Below are positions 49,454 through 58,327 of a DNA stretch of 64,000 nt, piece by piece. Made by a program: the position numbers and the translations under genes. The DNA is from an uncultured Candidatus Melainabacteria bacterium (GTDB lineage Bacteria > Cyanobacteriota > Vampirovibrionia > Gastranaerophilales > Gastranaerophilaceae), in assembly GCA_934728585.1 (NCBI GenBank), contig CAKVDZ010000001.1, forward strand, positions 1 through 64,000, given 5' to 3'. The notes beneath the pieces were generated by a model. That model saw only the letters and a program-made list of their open reading frames with translations. It did no database searches and had not been told where the DNA came from. Each line of letters begins with the position of its first letter. The first letter of the stretch is position 1.

Positions 49454-50692
49454 TTAAAGGATAATTTGAGTACCTAACATTATACGATTTGAATTATCTT
49501 CGTAATCTGATTGTCTAAATACATAATTTAGCATAAATTTCAACGAACTACCCTTTACATAGTAATTTAATCCAGCTGTATATTCAGAACTTGAACAATT
49601 TGATGCATTTTTATTTGCATTAAAGTAATCATATCTACCTAAGATTTGAAGTTTTTTTGTAATGTTATAGGATAAAGTTGTATAAATACCGTCTGCTTTG
49701 TTTTCACTTAAACCAGCCAGACCATTTGAGCCATTGGCAATTGAGTATTCACAATTCATAGCAATTTTTTTATATTTATAACTCAAATATGCGCCAACAA
49801 CAGAATAATCAAATTCTCTATGCCCAGCGTTTAAACCTCCGCCTATTTTAAGTTCTCCGTATTTTCCCTTTGTTTTGCCTAACGGTTTTAAATTTACCCA
49901 ACCATTGAACTCTACTCCAGGAAAAATATTTTTAAAGTTTCTATCTGAACTTGTCATGCCCACGTTATACTGAACTAAATCATAATCTCCAAGAACTTTT
50001 ACTCCGATACCACGAACAGAACCAAAGTTACGTGAAATTTGAGCACGAGTTAAAAATGGTAAGGTATAACCGCTCGTACCACCCTCCACTCCAATCGGAG
50101 TCCTAAAACTTCCGACAGTAACACTATGGTGTGGTATATTTTTAAAAGTTATAAAATCGTCTTGGATTAGAGTTTGGAAGAAATTATAGTTATCTTTTGG
50201 CATTACATTAAACAAAAATTTGTACTCAACAGGCACTTCCCTAAATTTACCAATAAAACCAACGTCCATTGTAGATTCAGTGAATGCTGTATGATATGCT
50301 GGTTGATTAAATAAAAAATTAAATTGACCTTGATAAGCGAAATATGGTTCGAAAGTTTCAATTATTCCTTTATTGAAGTGGAAAGTTTTATAATCCGAAA
50401 ATAGTGCTGTAGTGTAATTTACGATGTCGTAATCAATTTCAGCTCTCAAATTTTCGTGTTTTTCATCTTGAACTCGTTGCTCTAAAATAACATCTTCATT
50501 ACTGATATCTGTTTTTTCTTCTTCAATTTCTTCTTGAGTAGGAAGAATAGAATGTTCCTCGACTTCTTCTTTTATGCGAGTTTCAAAAGATGGTTCAACA
50601 TCTTGAATTGCGAGATAAACCGCCTCTCCAGCAAAAGCTGGTGAAACACATATACCTAAAAAAAGAAATACTACTAGAAAACTCTTTTTCAT
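49454..50692 (-). CDS. Outer-membrane beta-barrel protein, porin-like
   Basis: The protein has 412 residues. The signal peptide begins KKSFLVVFLFLGICVSPAFA. A Glu-rich stretch of about 50 residues is followed by alternating beta strands and aromatic girdles, such as KYKKIAMNCEYSIANG and KLQILGRYDYFNANKN, ending MLGTQIIL with a hydrophobic last residue. This fits a phosphate-selective-porin-like barrel. I chose ATG 50692; the 13 residues upstream would disrupt the signal peptide. Confidence 0.82.
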   Translation of the reverse strand: MKKSFLVVFLFLGICVSPAFAGEAVYLAIQDVEPSFETRIKEEVEEHSILPTQEEIEEEKTDISNEDVILEQRVQDEKHENLRAEIDYDIVNYTTALFSDYKTFHFNKGIIETFEPYFAYQGQFNFLFNQPAYHTAFTESTMDVGFIGKFREVPVEYKFLFNVMPKDNYNFFQTLIQDDFITFKNIPHHSVTVGSFRTPIGVEGGTSGYTLPFLTRAQISRNFGSVRGIGVKVLGDYDLVQYNVGMTSSDRNFKNIFPGVEFNGWVNLKPLGKTKGKYGELKIGGGLNAGHREFDYSVVGAYLSYKYKKIAMNCEYSIANGSNGLAGLSENKADGIYTTLSYNITKKLQILGRYDYFNANKNASNCSSSEYTAGLNYYVKGSSLKFMLNYVFRQSDYEDNSNRIMLGTQIIL

Positions 50693-50828
50693 AATTATAA
50701 CTATTCTATCGCAAAAAAAGATTGTAAACAAAGTATTTTTTATATAACGACTTTATGCAGAAATTATTACAAAAACTTATTAATATTTAAAATATTATAA
50801 AGAAATTGAAGTAATAAAAGAATAAGAC

Positions 50829-50857
50829 TTGACGTAATAATTTCTTTATTATAAAAT
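50829..50857 (+). promoter_or_regulatory. Promoter of the tRNA-Pro transcript
   Basis: TTGACG (50829-50834) and TAAAAT (50852-50857) are spaced by 17 bases. Transcription would begin near 50864, about 145 bases before the tRNA, so the structured leader would be in the transcript. Confidence 0.65.
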
Positions 50858-50863
50858 TTACTT

Positions 50864-51000
50864 GTGAGGTGACTCACATAAATTAAATAGCAATAGCGTC
50901 GGGATGTAGCAAGGACTCCGAGAGCAACAATTAATAATTGTTGCGGTGGAGGTGGTAGCGCAAGCTACCAGCAAGCGAAACCGACAAAACAACTTAATAA
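50864..51000 (+). ncRNA. Structured leader with partial tRNA-Pro copy
   Basis: The leader opens with hairpin GTGAG-GTGA-CTCAC. Bases 50891-50910 are identical to 51001-51020 (the tRNA-Pro leader and first 11 tRNA bases). TGGTAGCGCA at 50953 repeats a tRNA D-arm segment. Inside are a long hairpin (CTCC..GGAG enclosing GCAACAATTA/TAATTGTTGC) and GGTAGC-GCAA-GCTACC. GTCGG near 50899 can close with CCGAC near 50981. GCTACCAGC (50964-50972) is complementary to the tRNA D-loop. It may be a decayed tRNA or a regulatory RNA. Confidence 0.6.
50891..50910 (+). repeat. Partial upstream copy of the tRNA-Pro 5' end
   Basis: CAATAGCGTCGGGATGTAGC is repeated exactly at 51001-51020, 110 bases downstream, where it forms the tRNA leader and acceptor strand. 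Confidence 0.9.
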
Positions 51001-51009
51001 CAATAGCGT

Positions 51010-51085
51010 CGGGATGTAGCGCAGCTGGTAGCGCACTTCGCTTGGGACGAAGGGGTCGCACGTTCGAACCGTGTCATCCCGACCA
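51010..51085 (+). tRNA. tRNA-Pro (anticodon TGG)
   Basis: The acceptor CGGGATG pairs with CATCCCG. The D-stem is GCGC/GCGC. The anticodon stem CTTCG/CGAAG encloses CTTGGGA, anticodon TGG. The T-loop is GTTCGAAC. CCA is encoded. A terminator follows immediately. Confidence 0.96.
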
Positions 51086-51090
51086 TTTAC

Positions 51091-51123
51091 AAAAAAGAAC
51101 CGTCCGCAAGGCGGTTCTTTTTT
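51091..51123 (+). terminator. Terminator after tRNA-Pro
   Basis: AAAAAAGAACCG pairs with CGGTTCTTTTTT around a nine-base loop. Confidence 0.85.
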
Positions 51124-51161
51124 AAGATTTTAGATAGAATTACAACTAGGGATAAGGAAAT

Positions 51162-52241
51162 ATGGATTTTATAACAATAACAATTGAAATATTGAAGTCA
51201 TTATCAGTATTTGGCGGATTTGGCGTAGGTATCATTTTACTTACAGTTTTTGTAAGACTTGCAATGTGGCCATTGGGCGTTTCTCAACAACGTTCTATGC
51301 GTACAATGCAAATTCTTCAACCGAAGATGAAAGCTATTCAAGAACGCTATAAAAATGATCCACAACAAATGCAACAAAAAATGATGGAATTTTACAAAGA
51401 ACACAAGTTCAACCCTATGTCAGGTTGTTTCCCATTATTAATCCAAATGCCAATATTCATTTTGTTATATTCCGCATTAATGAGCCCACAATTTATTCAA
51501 ATTGCAGGTGACGCAAACTTCTTATTCATTAATCGTTTAGATGCAACATTAAAAACTAACGCTGGTGTATCTAATGACGGTATTTTTGGTGTTTCTAAAT
51601 ATGATAACTTTATGCTTGGTAAAACAGCAAAAGTTTATTTAGACAAAGAAGTTTTGGACAATGTAAAAGTTACAAAACCTAATAAAGCTGTAGAAATTCA
51701 AGGCGAATTAACTCCAGGTGAACCTGTTGATTTCAAAGTAAGCTTAGATAATTTAGATTTAAAATTCAGCCAATTAGATAAAATCCAAAAAGCAGAAATG
51801 ACAGTTACTGATTTACAAACAAAAGAATCAGAAACAATGACATTTACAAGAAAAGATGGCATTTTAGTTGCTAGCTTCCCAACAAAAGAAGTTAAGAGTT
51901 TACTTCACTATGATGTCTTAATCTTGATTGTTCTATTTGGCTTAACAATGTTTGCCACTCAAAAAATTATGATGGCAACAACAAAAACTAAAAACCAAGA
52001 TCCAGCTCAAGAAGCTATTCAAAAGTCTATGAATACATTCATGCCAATTATGTTGACAGCAACTTTCGTATTCATTCCAATTCCAGCTGGTGTTCTTTTA
52101 TACTTAATTTCAAGTAATATCATTCAAGTAGTTCAAACTGTTGTAATCAACAAACAACTTGAAAGAGAAGATGAAAAGAAAAAAGAAAAAATTGATGATG
52201 CTGTTGTAGCAAATGCAAAAAAGGTTAAAAACAAAGAATAA
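51162..52241 (+). CDS. yidC: YidC/Oxa1 membrane protein insertase
   Basis: YidC inserts proteins into the inner membrane, with or without Sec. This 359-residue protein keeps the core: VRLAMWPLGVSQQRSM, the cytoplasmic helical hairpin (QPKMKAIQERYKNDPQQM), and FNPMSGCFPLLIQMPIFILLY. It lacks the large N-terminal periplasmic domain of E. coli YidC. A beta-rich domain of about 110 residues (about 130-240) is inserted between core helices 2 and 3. The end is a basic tail. queA starts one base after the stop. Confidence 0.95.
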   Translation: MDFITITIEILKSLSVFGGFGVGIILLTVFVRLAMWPLGVSQQRSMRTMQILQPKMKAIQERYKNDPQQMQQKMMEFYKEHKFNPMSGCFPLLIQMPIFILLYSALMSPQFIQIAGDANFLFINRLDATLKTNAGVSNDGIFGVSKYDNFMLGKTAKVYLDKEVLDNVKVTKPNKAVEIQGELTPGEPVDFKVSLDNLDLKFSQLDKIQKAEMTVTDLQTKESETMTFTRKDGILVASFPTKEVKSLLHYDVLILIVLFGLTMFATQKIMMATTKTKNQDPAQEAIQKSMNTFMPIMLTATFVFIPIPAGVLLYLISSNIIQVVQTVVINKQLEREDEKKKEKIDDAVVANAKKVKNKE

Positions 52242-52242
52242 A

Positions 52243-53283
52243 ATGCAACTTAGCGATTTTGATTACACATTACCTGAAGAACTTATTGCACAAACTCCGA
52301 GTGAAAAGCGCGAAGAATGCAAGATGATGGTTCTTGATAAAAATTCTCAAACGATAGAAAACAAACATTTTTATAATATTGTTGACTACCTTGATGAAAA
52401 TTGCATTCTTGTTTTAAATAACACTAAAGTTATCCCAGCAAGACTTTTTGGTCATAAGGATACTGGAGCTTTAATTGAAATATTTTTACTTAAAGATAAA
52501 GGCAACAAACAATGGGAAGCCTTAATAAAACCATCAAAACGAGTTAAAGACGGCACCATCATTAAAATCGCAGACTGTTTGAGCGCTAAGATGCTTGAAA
52601 ATTTAGGCGATGGCAAATGGTTAATTGAACTAATTTACGATGGAATTTTATATGAAATTTTGGATAAGGTTGGAAATATTCCATTACCTCCATATATTGA
52701 GAGAAAGATGACAGATGACGAGCGTAAAAACTTAGACTACGAACGATATCAAACAGTATATGCCAAAAATGAGGGTTCTGTAGCCGCGCCAACTGCGGGA
52801 TTACATTTTACAGAAGAAATTCTTGAGCAGTTAAAAAACAAAGGCGTTGAAATTGCTTATGTAAATCTAACAGTAGGATTGGGAACTTTCCGTCCAGTAA
52901 AATGCGAAAACATTTTAGAGCACAAAATGGATTCTGAAGAATTTGAAATTTCACAAGAAACAGCTGATGCAATAAACAAGGCAAAATCTAAAGGCAAAAA
53001 ACTTGTTGCGGTAGGCACTACAACAGTTAGAACTCTTGAAACTGCTTATCAACAGTTTGGAGAAATAAAAGCCTGCAAATCTGCATCTCAACTATTTATT
53101 TACCCTCCATACGAGTTTAAAGTTGTAGATAACTTAATAACAAACTTTCACTTGCCAAAATCAACATTATTAATGCTTGTAAGTGCATTAGAGGGCAAAG
53201 ACTTTATATTTAAAGCATACGAAGAAGCAATCAAAGAAAAATATATGTTCTATTCTTACGGTGATTGCATGTTATTAAAATAA
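52243..53283 (+). CDS. queA: tRNA preQ1(34) S-adenosylmethionine ribosyltransferase-isomerase QueA
   Basis: QueA converts preQ1 at the tRNA wobble position to epoxyqueuosine using the ribosyl group of SAM. The 346-residue protein begins LSDFDYTLPEELIAQTP and carries LVLNNTKVIPARLFG, VAAPTAGLHFTEEIL, VGLGTFRPVKC and VGTTTVRTLE, all family signatures. The start follows the yidC stop by one base; an earlier in-frame ATG lies within yidC and is unlikely. Confidence 0.97.
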   Translation: MQLSDFDYTLPEELIAQTPSEKREECKMMVLDKNSQTIENKHFYNIVDYLDENCILVLNNTKVIPARLFGHKDTGALIEIFLLKDKGNKQWEALIKPSKRVKDGTIIKIADCLSAKMLENLGDGKWLIELIYDGILYEILDKVGNIPLPPYIERKMTDDERKNLDYERYQTVYAKNEGSVAAPTAGLHFTEEILEQLKNKGVEIAYVNLTVGLGTFRPVKCENILEHKMDSEEFEISQETADAINKAKSKGKKLVAVGTTTVRTLETAYQQFGEIKACKSASQLFIYPPYEFKVVDNLITNFHLPKSTLLMLVSALEGKDFIFKAYEEAIKEKYMFYSYGDCMLLK

Positions 53284-53288
53284 TTTTT

Positions 53289-55280
53289 TTAGTCTTCGTA
53301 AATTCTAGCGTAATTCCAATATGCCTTATAAACTTTTTTAAGGTAGTTTTGTGTTTCTGGATATGGAACTTGTTCTAAGAAATCATCTCTATTTGAATAG
53401 TTCAAGTCATTTCTCCAATTTCGAACCATTCCTAAACCGCCATTATAAGATAAAACTGCAAAAAATTCGTTGCCGTCATTCAACTTCTTAAGTTGAGAGA
53501 AATATAAGCTACCCAATTGAATATTCATTCTTGGGTCATACAAATAGTTAGCATCTGATGTAGCAATTCCGTATGAATTTTTAACTTCATTTGCAGTTTG
53601 TGGCATCAATTGCATTAACCCTTTTGCCCCAACTGCACTTGTTGCTTTTGTATCAAAATGACTTTCTTCTTTTATAATCGCCAATAACAAGATTGGATTG
53701 TTATTCAAAGTAAATTCTTTTACTTCATCATAGAAGTGAATTGGATATACTAATCTCCATCTAAAGTCGGTTTTCACAGGCTTTTTAGTCAATTTGTCCA
53801 TCGCATCTCGGGCTAAAACAACAGAAGAATTATAATCTCCTTTTTCATAAGCTAACCAGCTTTGAACAAATTTATCATTTTTGCACAATTCGTTAACTAA
53901 GCCATAATCCTTTAATAACGCCAATTTTACAACCATATCTCCATCTTTTGAATGTTCATACGGAAATACAACTGGTTGCGGAATTAAATCCTTTGAGAAC
54001 AATGGATTTTCTACTCTATACATATCAATGTATGCTCTATAAGCGTAATATGAATCTGGATATTCGCTAATTACACGTTTATAGTATGTTCTTGAAGCTT
54101 CGTAATTTTTTGAAAATTCTTCAGTTCTTCCTAACCAAAATAATACAAACGGAGTTGAATTAACATTTTTGAACTTTGCCAAATGTTCTTCACCAAGTTT
54201 TTTAGCAGAAGTATAACGTTGATATCTTATATTTTCAAAAAACATATTTGACAGTGCATCTGCAGCAAACTGTCCGTTTGGAAATTTATAATATAAATTT
54301 GTATAGCAAGCACCTTTTACTTCAGCTGGAGAGTTCATACAAGTTAAGTATGTTAAGTAATCTTCACCGTCTTTACCTATTGATAAGTCGCTCAAATAAG
54401 CTATAGCAGTGGATTTATTACCAGTTGAAGATTGCAAATACAAGTCTACAGCTTTATACAAATCTGATTTATCAACATATTGCGAGTATGAAGACAAACC
54501 TTTTTCCGTAAACTCTTTAACTTTTTGGTAATTTCTTAATTCATAGTAATTTTTAACTATATCACACCAACTATAAGCAACATTTGTTGCATCTAAGTGT
54601 TTACGAGCTAAATCAAATTCGCCCAAAGCGTAGTAAGAACGTGCAATAATAAGATTATCTTCACCGCTTAAAGTATTCGGATTTAAGTCTTTTAATTTAT
54701 TTATTGAATAAATTGCATAACGACCTGCTGGTGCATCTTTTAAGTATGCTTTAAAATAATCTTCTGCCTTTTGAATATCTAACGCAAGCTTTGTTTGGTT
54801 TGTAACTCCCTCCAACTCTAGAACTTGGATTAAACCCAAATAATAATTTGATGCAATCGCATACTCGCTTTTCGGGTACTTTTTCAAAATTGATTGGAAT
54901 TGTCTTTTTGATTTTTTAGGTGAGCGATCGTATGTATTTTGCGCTAACAAATATTTTATTTTAATAGATAGTGCAAAATTTGGATATCTATGAATTAATT
55001 GCTTATAATGTTTAATCACAAGTTTATTGGATTTCATAAACTCTGCACATTTTGCCTGTCTATAAATAGCCGCTGGTTTCAAAACAGAACCAGATGAAAT
55101 TTTACCAAAAGAATTGTAAGCTTTATGATAATCCTCGGCTTTATAGTATTCTAAAGCTTCGGCGTAAACCTTCAATCCATCTGACTCGGAACGGCAATTA
55201 TTCCAAGTATTCACAAGAACTATTGCAATTACAGAGAATATTATCACTGTAATTAGTATTATTTTTTGCTTTAAACTCAT
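53289..55280 (-). CDS. Slt-type soluble lytic transglycosylase
   Basis: This 663-residue envelope enzyme cleaves peptidoglycan glycan strands to 1,6-anhydro ends. One N-terminal membrane helix (IILITVIIFSVIAIVLV) is followed by a long TPR-like superhelix. Near residue 530 the catalytic domain begins: LLLAIIKEESHFDTKATS with the catalytic Glu, then VGAKGLMQLMPQTANEV, and FFAVLSYNGGLGMVRNW. Order and length fit Slt70, with an anchor in place of a cleaved signal. Confidence 0.94.
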   Translation of the reverse strand: MSLKQKIILITVIIFSVIAIVLVNTWNNCRSESDGLKVYAEALEYYKAEDYHKAYNSFGKISSGSVLKPAAIYRQAKCAEFMKSNKLVIKHYKQLIHRYPNFALSIKIKYLLAQNTYDRSPKKSKRQFQSILKKYPKSEYAIASNYYLGLIQVLELEGVTNQTKLALDIQKAEDYFKAYLKDAPAGRYAIYSINKLKDLNPNTLSGEDNLIIARSYYALGEFDLARKHLDATNVAYSWCDIVKNYYELRNYQKVKEFTEKGLSSYSQYVDKSDLYKAVDLYLQSSTGNKSTAIAYLSDLSIGKDGEDYLTYLTCMNSPAEVKGACYTNLYYKFPNGQFAADALSNMFFENIRYQRYTSAKKLGEEHLAKFKNVNSTPFVLFWLGRTEEFSKNYEASRTYYKRVISEYPDSYYAYRAYIDMYRVENPLFSKDLIPQPVVFPYEHSKDGDMVVKLALLKDYGLVNELCKNDKFVQSWLAYEKGDYNSSVVLARDAMDKLTKKPVKTDFRWRLVYPIHFYDEVKEFTLNNNPILLLAIIKEESHFDTKATSAVGAKGLMQLMPQTANEVKNSYGIATSDANYLYDPRMNIQLGSLYFSQLKKLNDGNEFFAVLSYNGGLGMVRNWRNDLNYSNRDDFLEQVPYPETQNYLKKVYKAYWNYARIYED

Positions 55281-55421
55281 ATTTCTGACCTGTAACTAAG
55301 TTTTATTTTACCAAAAAATAACCAAATAAGCCATTAACAGTCTATTAAACTTAACAAAATTGAAATATATAATACCAATATGAATAAATATCAAACTCCA
55401 CCTATAAAAAAAATCAAAAAA

Positions 55422-55456
55422 GAAAGGACAAATGTTATAAAAACATATGTCCTTTC
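55422..55456 (-). terminator. Terminator of the aldolase operon
   Basis: GAAAGGACA (55422-55430) pairs with TGTCCTTTC (55448-55456); on the minus strand a T-rich tail follows. A 34-codon Lys-rich frame across it is rejected as a gene. Confidence 0.7.
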
Positions 55457-55485
55457 ACCCGAAATAAAAACACTAAAAAAATAAA

Positions 55486-56115
55486 TTAACCTCTTAGGGC
55501 TAAAATTGCATTTTCTTGCTCTTTTGTTAACTTATGAGCACCACCTAGTAGGTATGTGTTCAAAACAATTTGAGCATAAGATTCAGCTAATTCCAGTTTT
55601 AAATAAGCATCTTTTATATTATCTGATGCAACAACAAAACCGTGATTTGCCATTAAAACTGCATTGTATTTATCGAAAAACTTTGCGGTATTTTCGGCCA
55701 ATTCTGTAGTTGATGGAAGCGCATAATCAGCCATCAAAATTTTGCCAAAATAAAAAGTGTTTTCTGCCATTATCGGCTCATCTAAAGGAATACCCGCTGC
55801 AGCAAACGATGATAAATATGGCGAATGAACATGCAAAATAGCCTTTAAATCAGGTCTTTTTTTGTAAATTGCAATATGCATTAACTTTTCACTTGACGGC
55901 TTTTTAACTCCTCCATCTACTGAATTTCCGTCAAAATCAGTTAAAACAATTTCGTCTTTTTCCAAATATCCATTTGCAGAGCCAGAAGCTGTAATTAACA
56001 TTTTGTCTTCACCAACTCTGATAGACATATTTCCAGAAGTTCCAGCAGTAAAGTTTTTTTTGCCCATTAATTTACCATATTCAATTAATAAGCTTTCCAT
56101 TTCTTTTCGTTGCAT
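55486..56115 (-). CDS. Class II aldolase/adducin-family protein
   Basis: This 209-residue zinc enzyme belongs to the fuculose-phosphate aldolase, ribulose-phosphate epimerase and MtnB superfamily. TAGTSGNMSIRVGEDKM binds phosphate. LHVHSPYLSSFAAAG supplies two zinc histidines and VLMANHGFVVAS a third. The substrate cannot be fixed from sequence. Its ATG overlaps the stop of the LptD-like gene by one base (TAATG), so it is translationally coupled to an envelope gene. Confidence 0.9.
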   Translation of the reverse strand: MQRKEMESLLIEYGKLMGKKNFTAGTSGNMSIRVGEDKMLITASGSANGYLEKDEIVLTDFDGNSVDGGVKKPSSEKLMHIAIYKKRPDLKAILHVHSPYLSSFAAAGIPLDEPIMAENTFYFGKILMADYALPSTTELAENTAKFFDKYNAVLMANHGFVVASDNIKDAYLKLELAESYAQIVLNTYLLGGAHKLTKEQENAILALRG

Positions 56116-58316
56116 TATAGCGTTTCTCCTCGCATAATTGTTGAGGCATCTTCTATATCAACAACTGTTGCTCTTGTCTTTTGAGGTTTGATTGGTGATA
56201 CAAATTCTGGAACTTTCTTTTCGTTACTTTCACCCTTAACTTTGCCTATATCATCTGGATTTTTAATTTCTAAATGTTTATAGTCAACTGCTGCATTTTT
56301 TGTATTCATAGCCATTGAAACCCCAAAGTAAGTAGAATTTCTAATCATATCCCAACCAAGGTTTAATTTAAAATCATCAGGACCTAATGCAACATAGAAA
56401 GTTGCTTCTCTCAATTTACTTTGTTTTGAAGCTTGATAATCGTAGTCATCATCGTTTGATAATTTATAAGATGCGTACAAACCTAAAGTTAAGTACTTGC
56501 ATAATCTCAAATATTCTCTTGCGTAAATATTTGAACGACCATACCTGTATGCGTCCATTGAAGATAAAGGTGAATCTCCAGTATATCCTGATAAATAATA
56601 CCCTAATTCTTGACGCCAGTATTTATATTGAGTAACCAACTGTGGACCAACTCTACCTATAAATTGAGTATCACCAGTACCGTACAAAGTGTTAGCAGTT
56701 TGCATTACCAAATTTAAGTCAAAAGTCTTTAAATTATCTTTCTTCATAGCGTCATAATCTTTTTCTGAATCATAAAGACCGCCATATTTTGAATATAAAG
56801 TTTGAGATAATTCAGCCATGTATTTGAAACGAGCAGTACTCATTTCGTGATATCCACTGAATTTATCGTTATCCTTATCTGTATCATTTTCTGCAAAGAA
56901 ACCTGCAGAAGCTCTATGTCTAAATCTTAAGTTTGCTTTTGGATATAAGAAATCTCTATGCGCATATCCTCTTTCATAAAGGATTTCACCACCATAACCT
57001 AACCAGCTTGAACCTAAGAACCATTCGTCCATATATGAGTTAGCACCATATTGGAATGTAAGATTATCATCTAAACGTTGATAACCTTTTAACATAAAGA
57101 TATTTGCTGCTGTGTTATAGCCAAAATCGGTTTTATTAGTACCACTTTTGAACTTAGCAATACCACCAAAACCCAAATTACCCTGCATGTTAACTGTTGG
57201 TAAAACTTTTAAAGTTGAACCATAAGGAGTTTCAAAAACTACACCTGGACCAGCATACATACCAAATTCAGGATAAGAACCAATTTCAGGGAAATTACCC
57301 TCAAAGTAATCCTTTTCTTTGTCTGTATAGAATGTCATTGATGGTAATGAAATAACTTTTTTACCAGTTCGTGTGTAGACTTTTGCATGCTTCAATTGAA
57401 TTGTATCGTGAGAACCTTTTGCTTTGATATTGATATCATTAACTTTTATCATCAAGTTACTTTGGTTAATATCATTAATCAAAAATGCCATTTCTTCACG
57501 AGGGAGAACCATTCTAGATAAGTCATCACCAAATCCTGATGATGCCATTCTAATTATTCTATCTGCTTCAGAAACAATTTTACCGTTTTTAGAAATTACA
57601 GTATCCCCAAACATATATCCGTGTTCTGCATGAACTTGAAAATCATATTCATGAGCAATAGGTTTATCCATAACGGCAGATTCTTCGTTTAAGTTAACCT
57701 TTAAATATTCACCTAAAACTTCACTACCATCACGAACTACTTTTACATTATCATATAGTTGAATAATATTATTTACTCTATCAAATGTCATTCTATCTGC
57801 AGTTAAAACTGTGTTGTGAGAGGGGAATGTAATTTCAACACCGCCAATAGCTTCCATTTCATTTGTTTGTGGAAGATATTTCATTGTTTTGCATCTCATA
57901 ACTGCTTGAGTTTCTTCGGCTTCTTCCTGAGCTACGCTATTTTCTTCTTCTTCAATAATAACCCCATTTGAATCCGCAAACTTGCCAGCTTTTTTATCTG
58001 CTCTTTCTGCATATTTTTTAGAGATTTTCATTCTTAACTTTTTAAGAGGAGGCGTTGATTTTCTATTTGGGAAATCGTATGTTCCAGTATATTCTGGCAT
58101 AAATCTTCTTCCAAACAATTTTTGAGCTCTTTTTTCTTCGTCTTTTCGTTCTTGTTCTAAATCGACAGACGATTTAAAAAATCTTTCACCTGTGTAATCA
58201 GCCATATCAGTCATCGCAGTTGAACGTTCTTGCTCAACAACGTCTTGTATTGCATAAGCTGGTAACGCAATAGAAATAATTGATATTAACACTATGACAT
58301 TTTTTATATTAAACAA
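56115..58316 (-). CDS. LptD/OstA-like LPS assembly protein
   Basis: This 733-residue precursor has signal peptide VIVLISIISIALPAYA. A Glu/Lys-rich stretch leads to an OstA-type beta-jellyroll around residues 140-260 (MKYLPQTNEMEAIGGVEITF, VLTADRMTFDRVNNIIQLYD). The rest is a beta-barrel, with WFLGSSWLGYGGEILYERGY and RFRHRASAGFFAEND. The layout matches LptD in Gram-negatives or the DUF3769 proteins of cyanobacteria. It implies an outer membrane with LPS or a similar glycolipid. Confidence 0.88.
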   Translation of the reverse strand: MFNIKNVIVLISIISIALPAYAIQDVVEQERSTAMTDMADYTGERFFKSSVDLEQERKDEEKRAQKLFGRRFMPEYTGTYDFPNRKSTPPLKKLRMKISKKYAERADKKAGKFADSNGVIIEEEENSVAQEEAEETQAVMRCKTMKYLPQTNEMEAIGGVEITFPSHNTVLTADRMTFDRVNNIIQLYDNVKVVRDGSEVLGEYLKVNLNEESAVMDKPIAHEYDFQVHAEHGYMFGDTVISKNGKIVSEADRIIRMASSGFGDDLSRMVLPREEMAFLINDINQSNLMIKVNDINIKAKGSHDTIQLKHAKVYTRTGKKVISLPSMTFYTDKEKDYFEGNFPEIGSYPEFGMYAGPGVVFETPYGSTLKVLPTVNMQGNLGFGGIAKFKSGTNKTDFGYNTAANIFMLKGYQRLDDNLTFQYGANSYMDEWFLGSSWLGYGGEILYERGYAHRDFLYPKANLRFRHRASAGFFAENDTDKDNDKFSGYHEMSTARFKYMAELSQTLYSKYGGLYDSEKDYDAMKKDNLKTFDLNLVMQTANTLYGTGDTQFIGRVGPQLVTQYKYWRQELGYYLSGYTGDSPLSSMDAYRYGRSNIYAREYLRLCKYLTLGLYASYKLSNDDDYDYQASKQSKLREATFYVALGPDDFKLNLGWDMIRNSTYFGVSMAMNTKNAAVDYKHLEIKNPDDIGKVKGESNEKKVPEFVSPIKPQKTRATVVDIEDASTIMRGETL

Positions 58317-58327
58317 AATCTATACCT

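Noticed and set aside
50891..50990. Intact second tRNA-Pro
   Set aside because: The acceptor-like closure and D-arm fragments are present, but no anticodon arm of the right form or T-loop can be found.
55380..55484. 34-codon Lys-rich frame
   Set aside because: It runs through the terminator hairpin of the aldolase gene and has no ribosome site.
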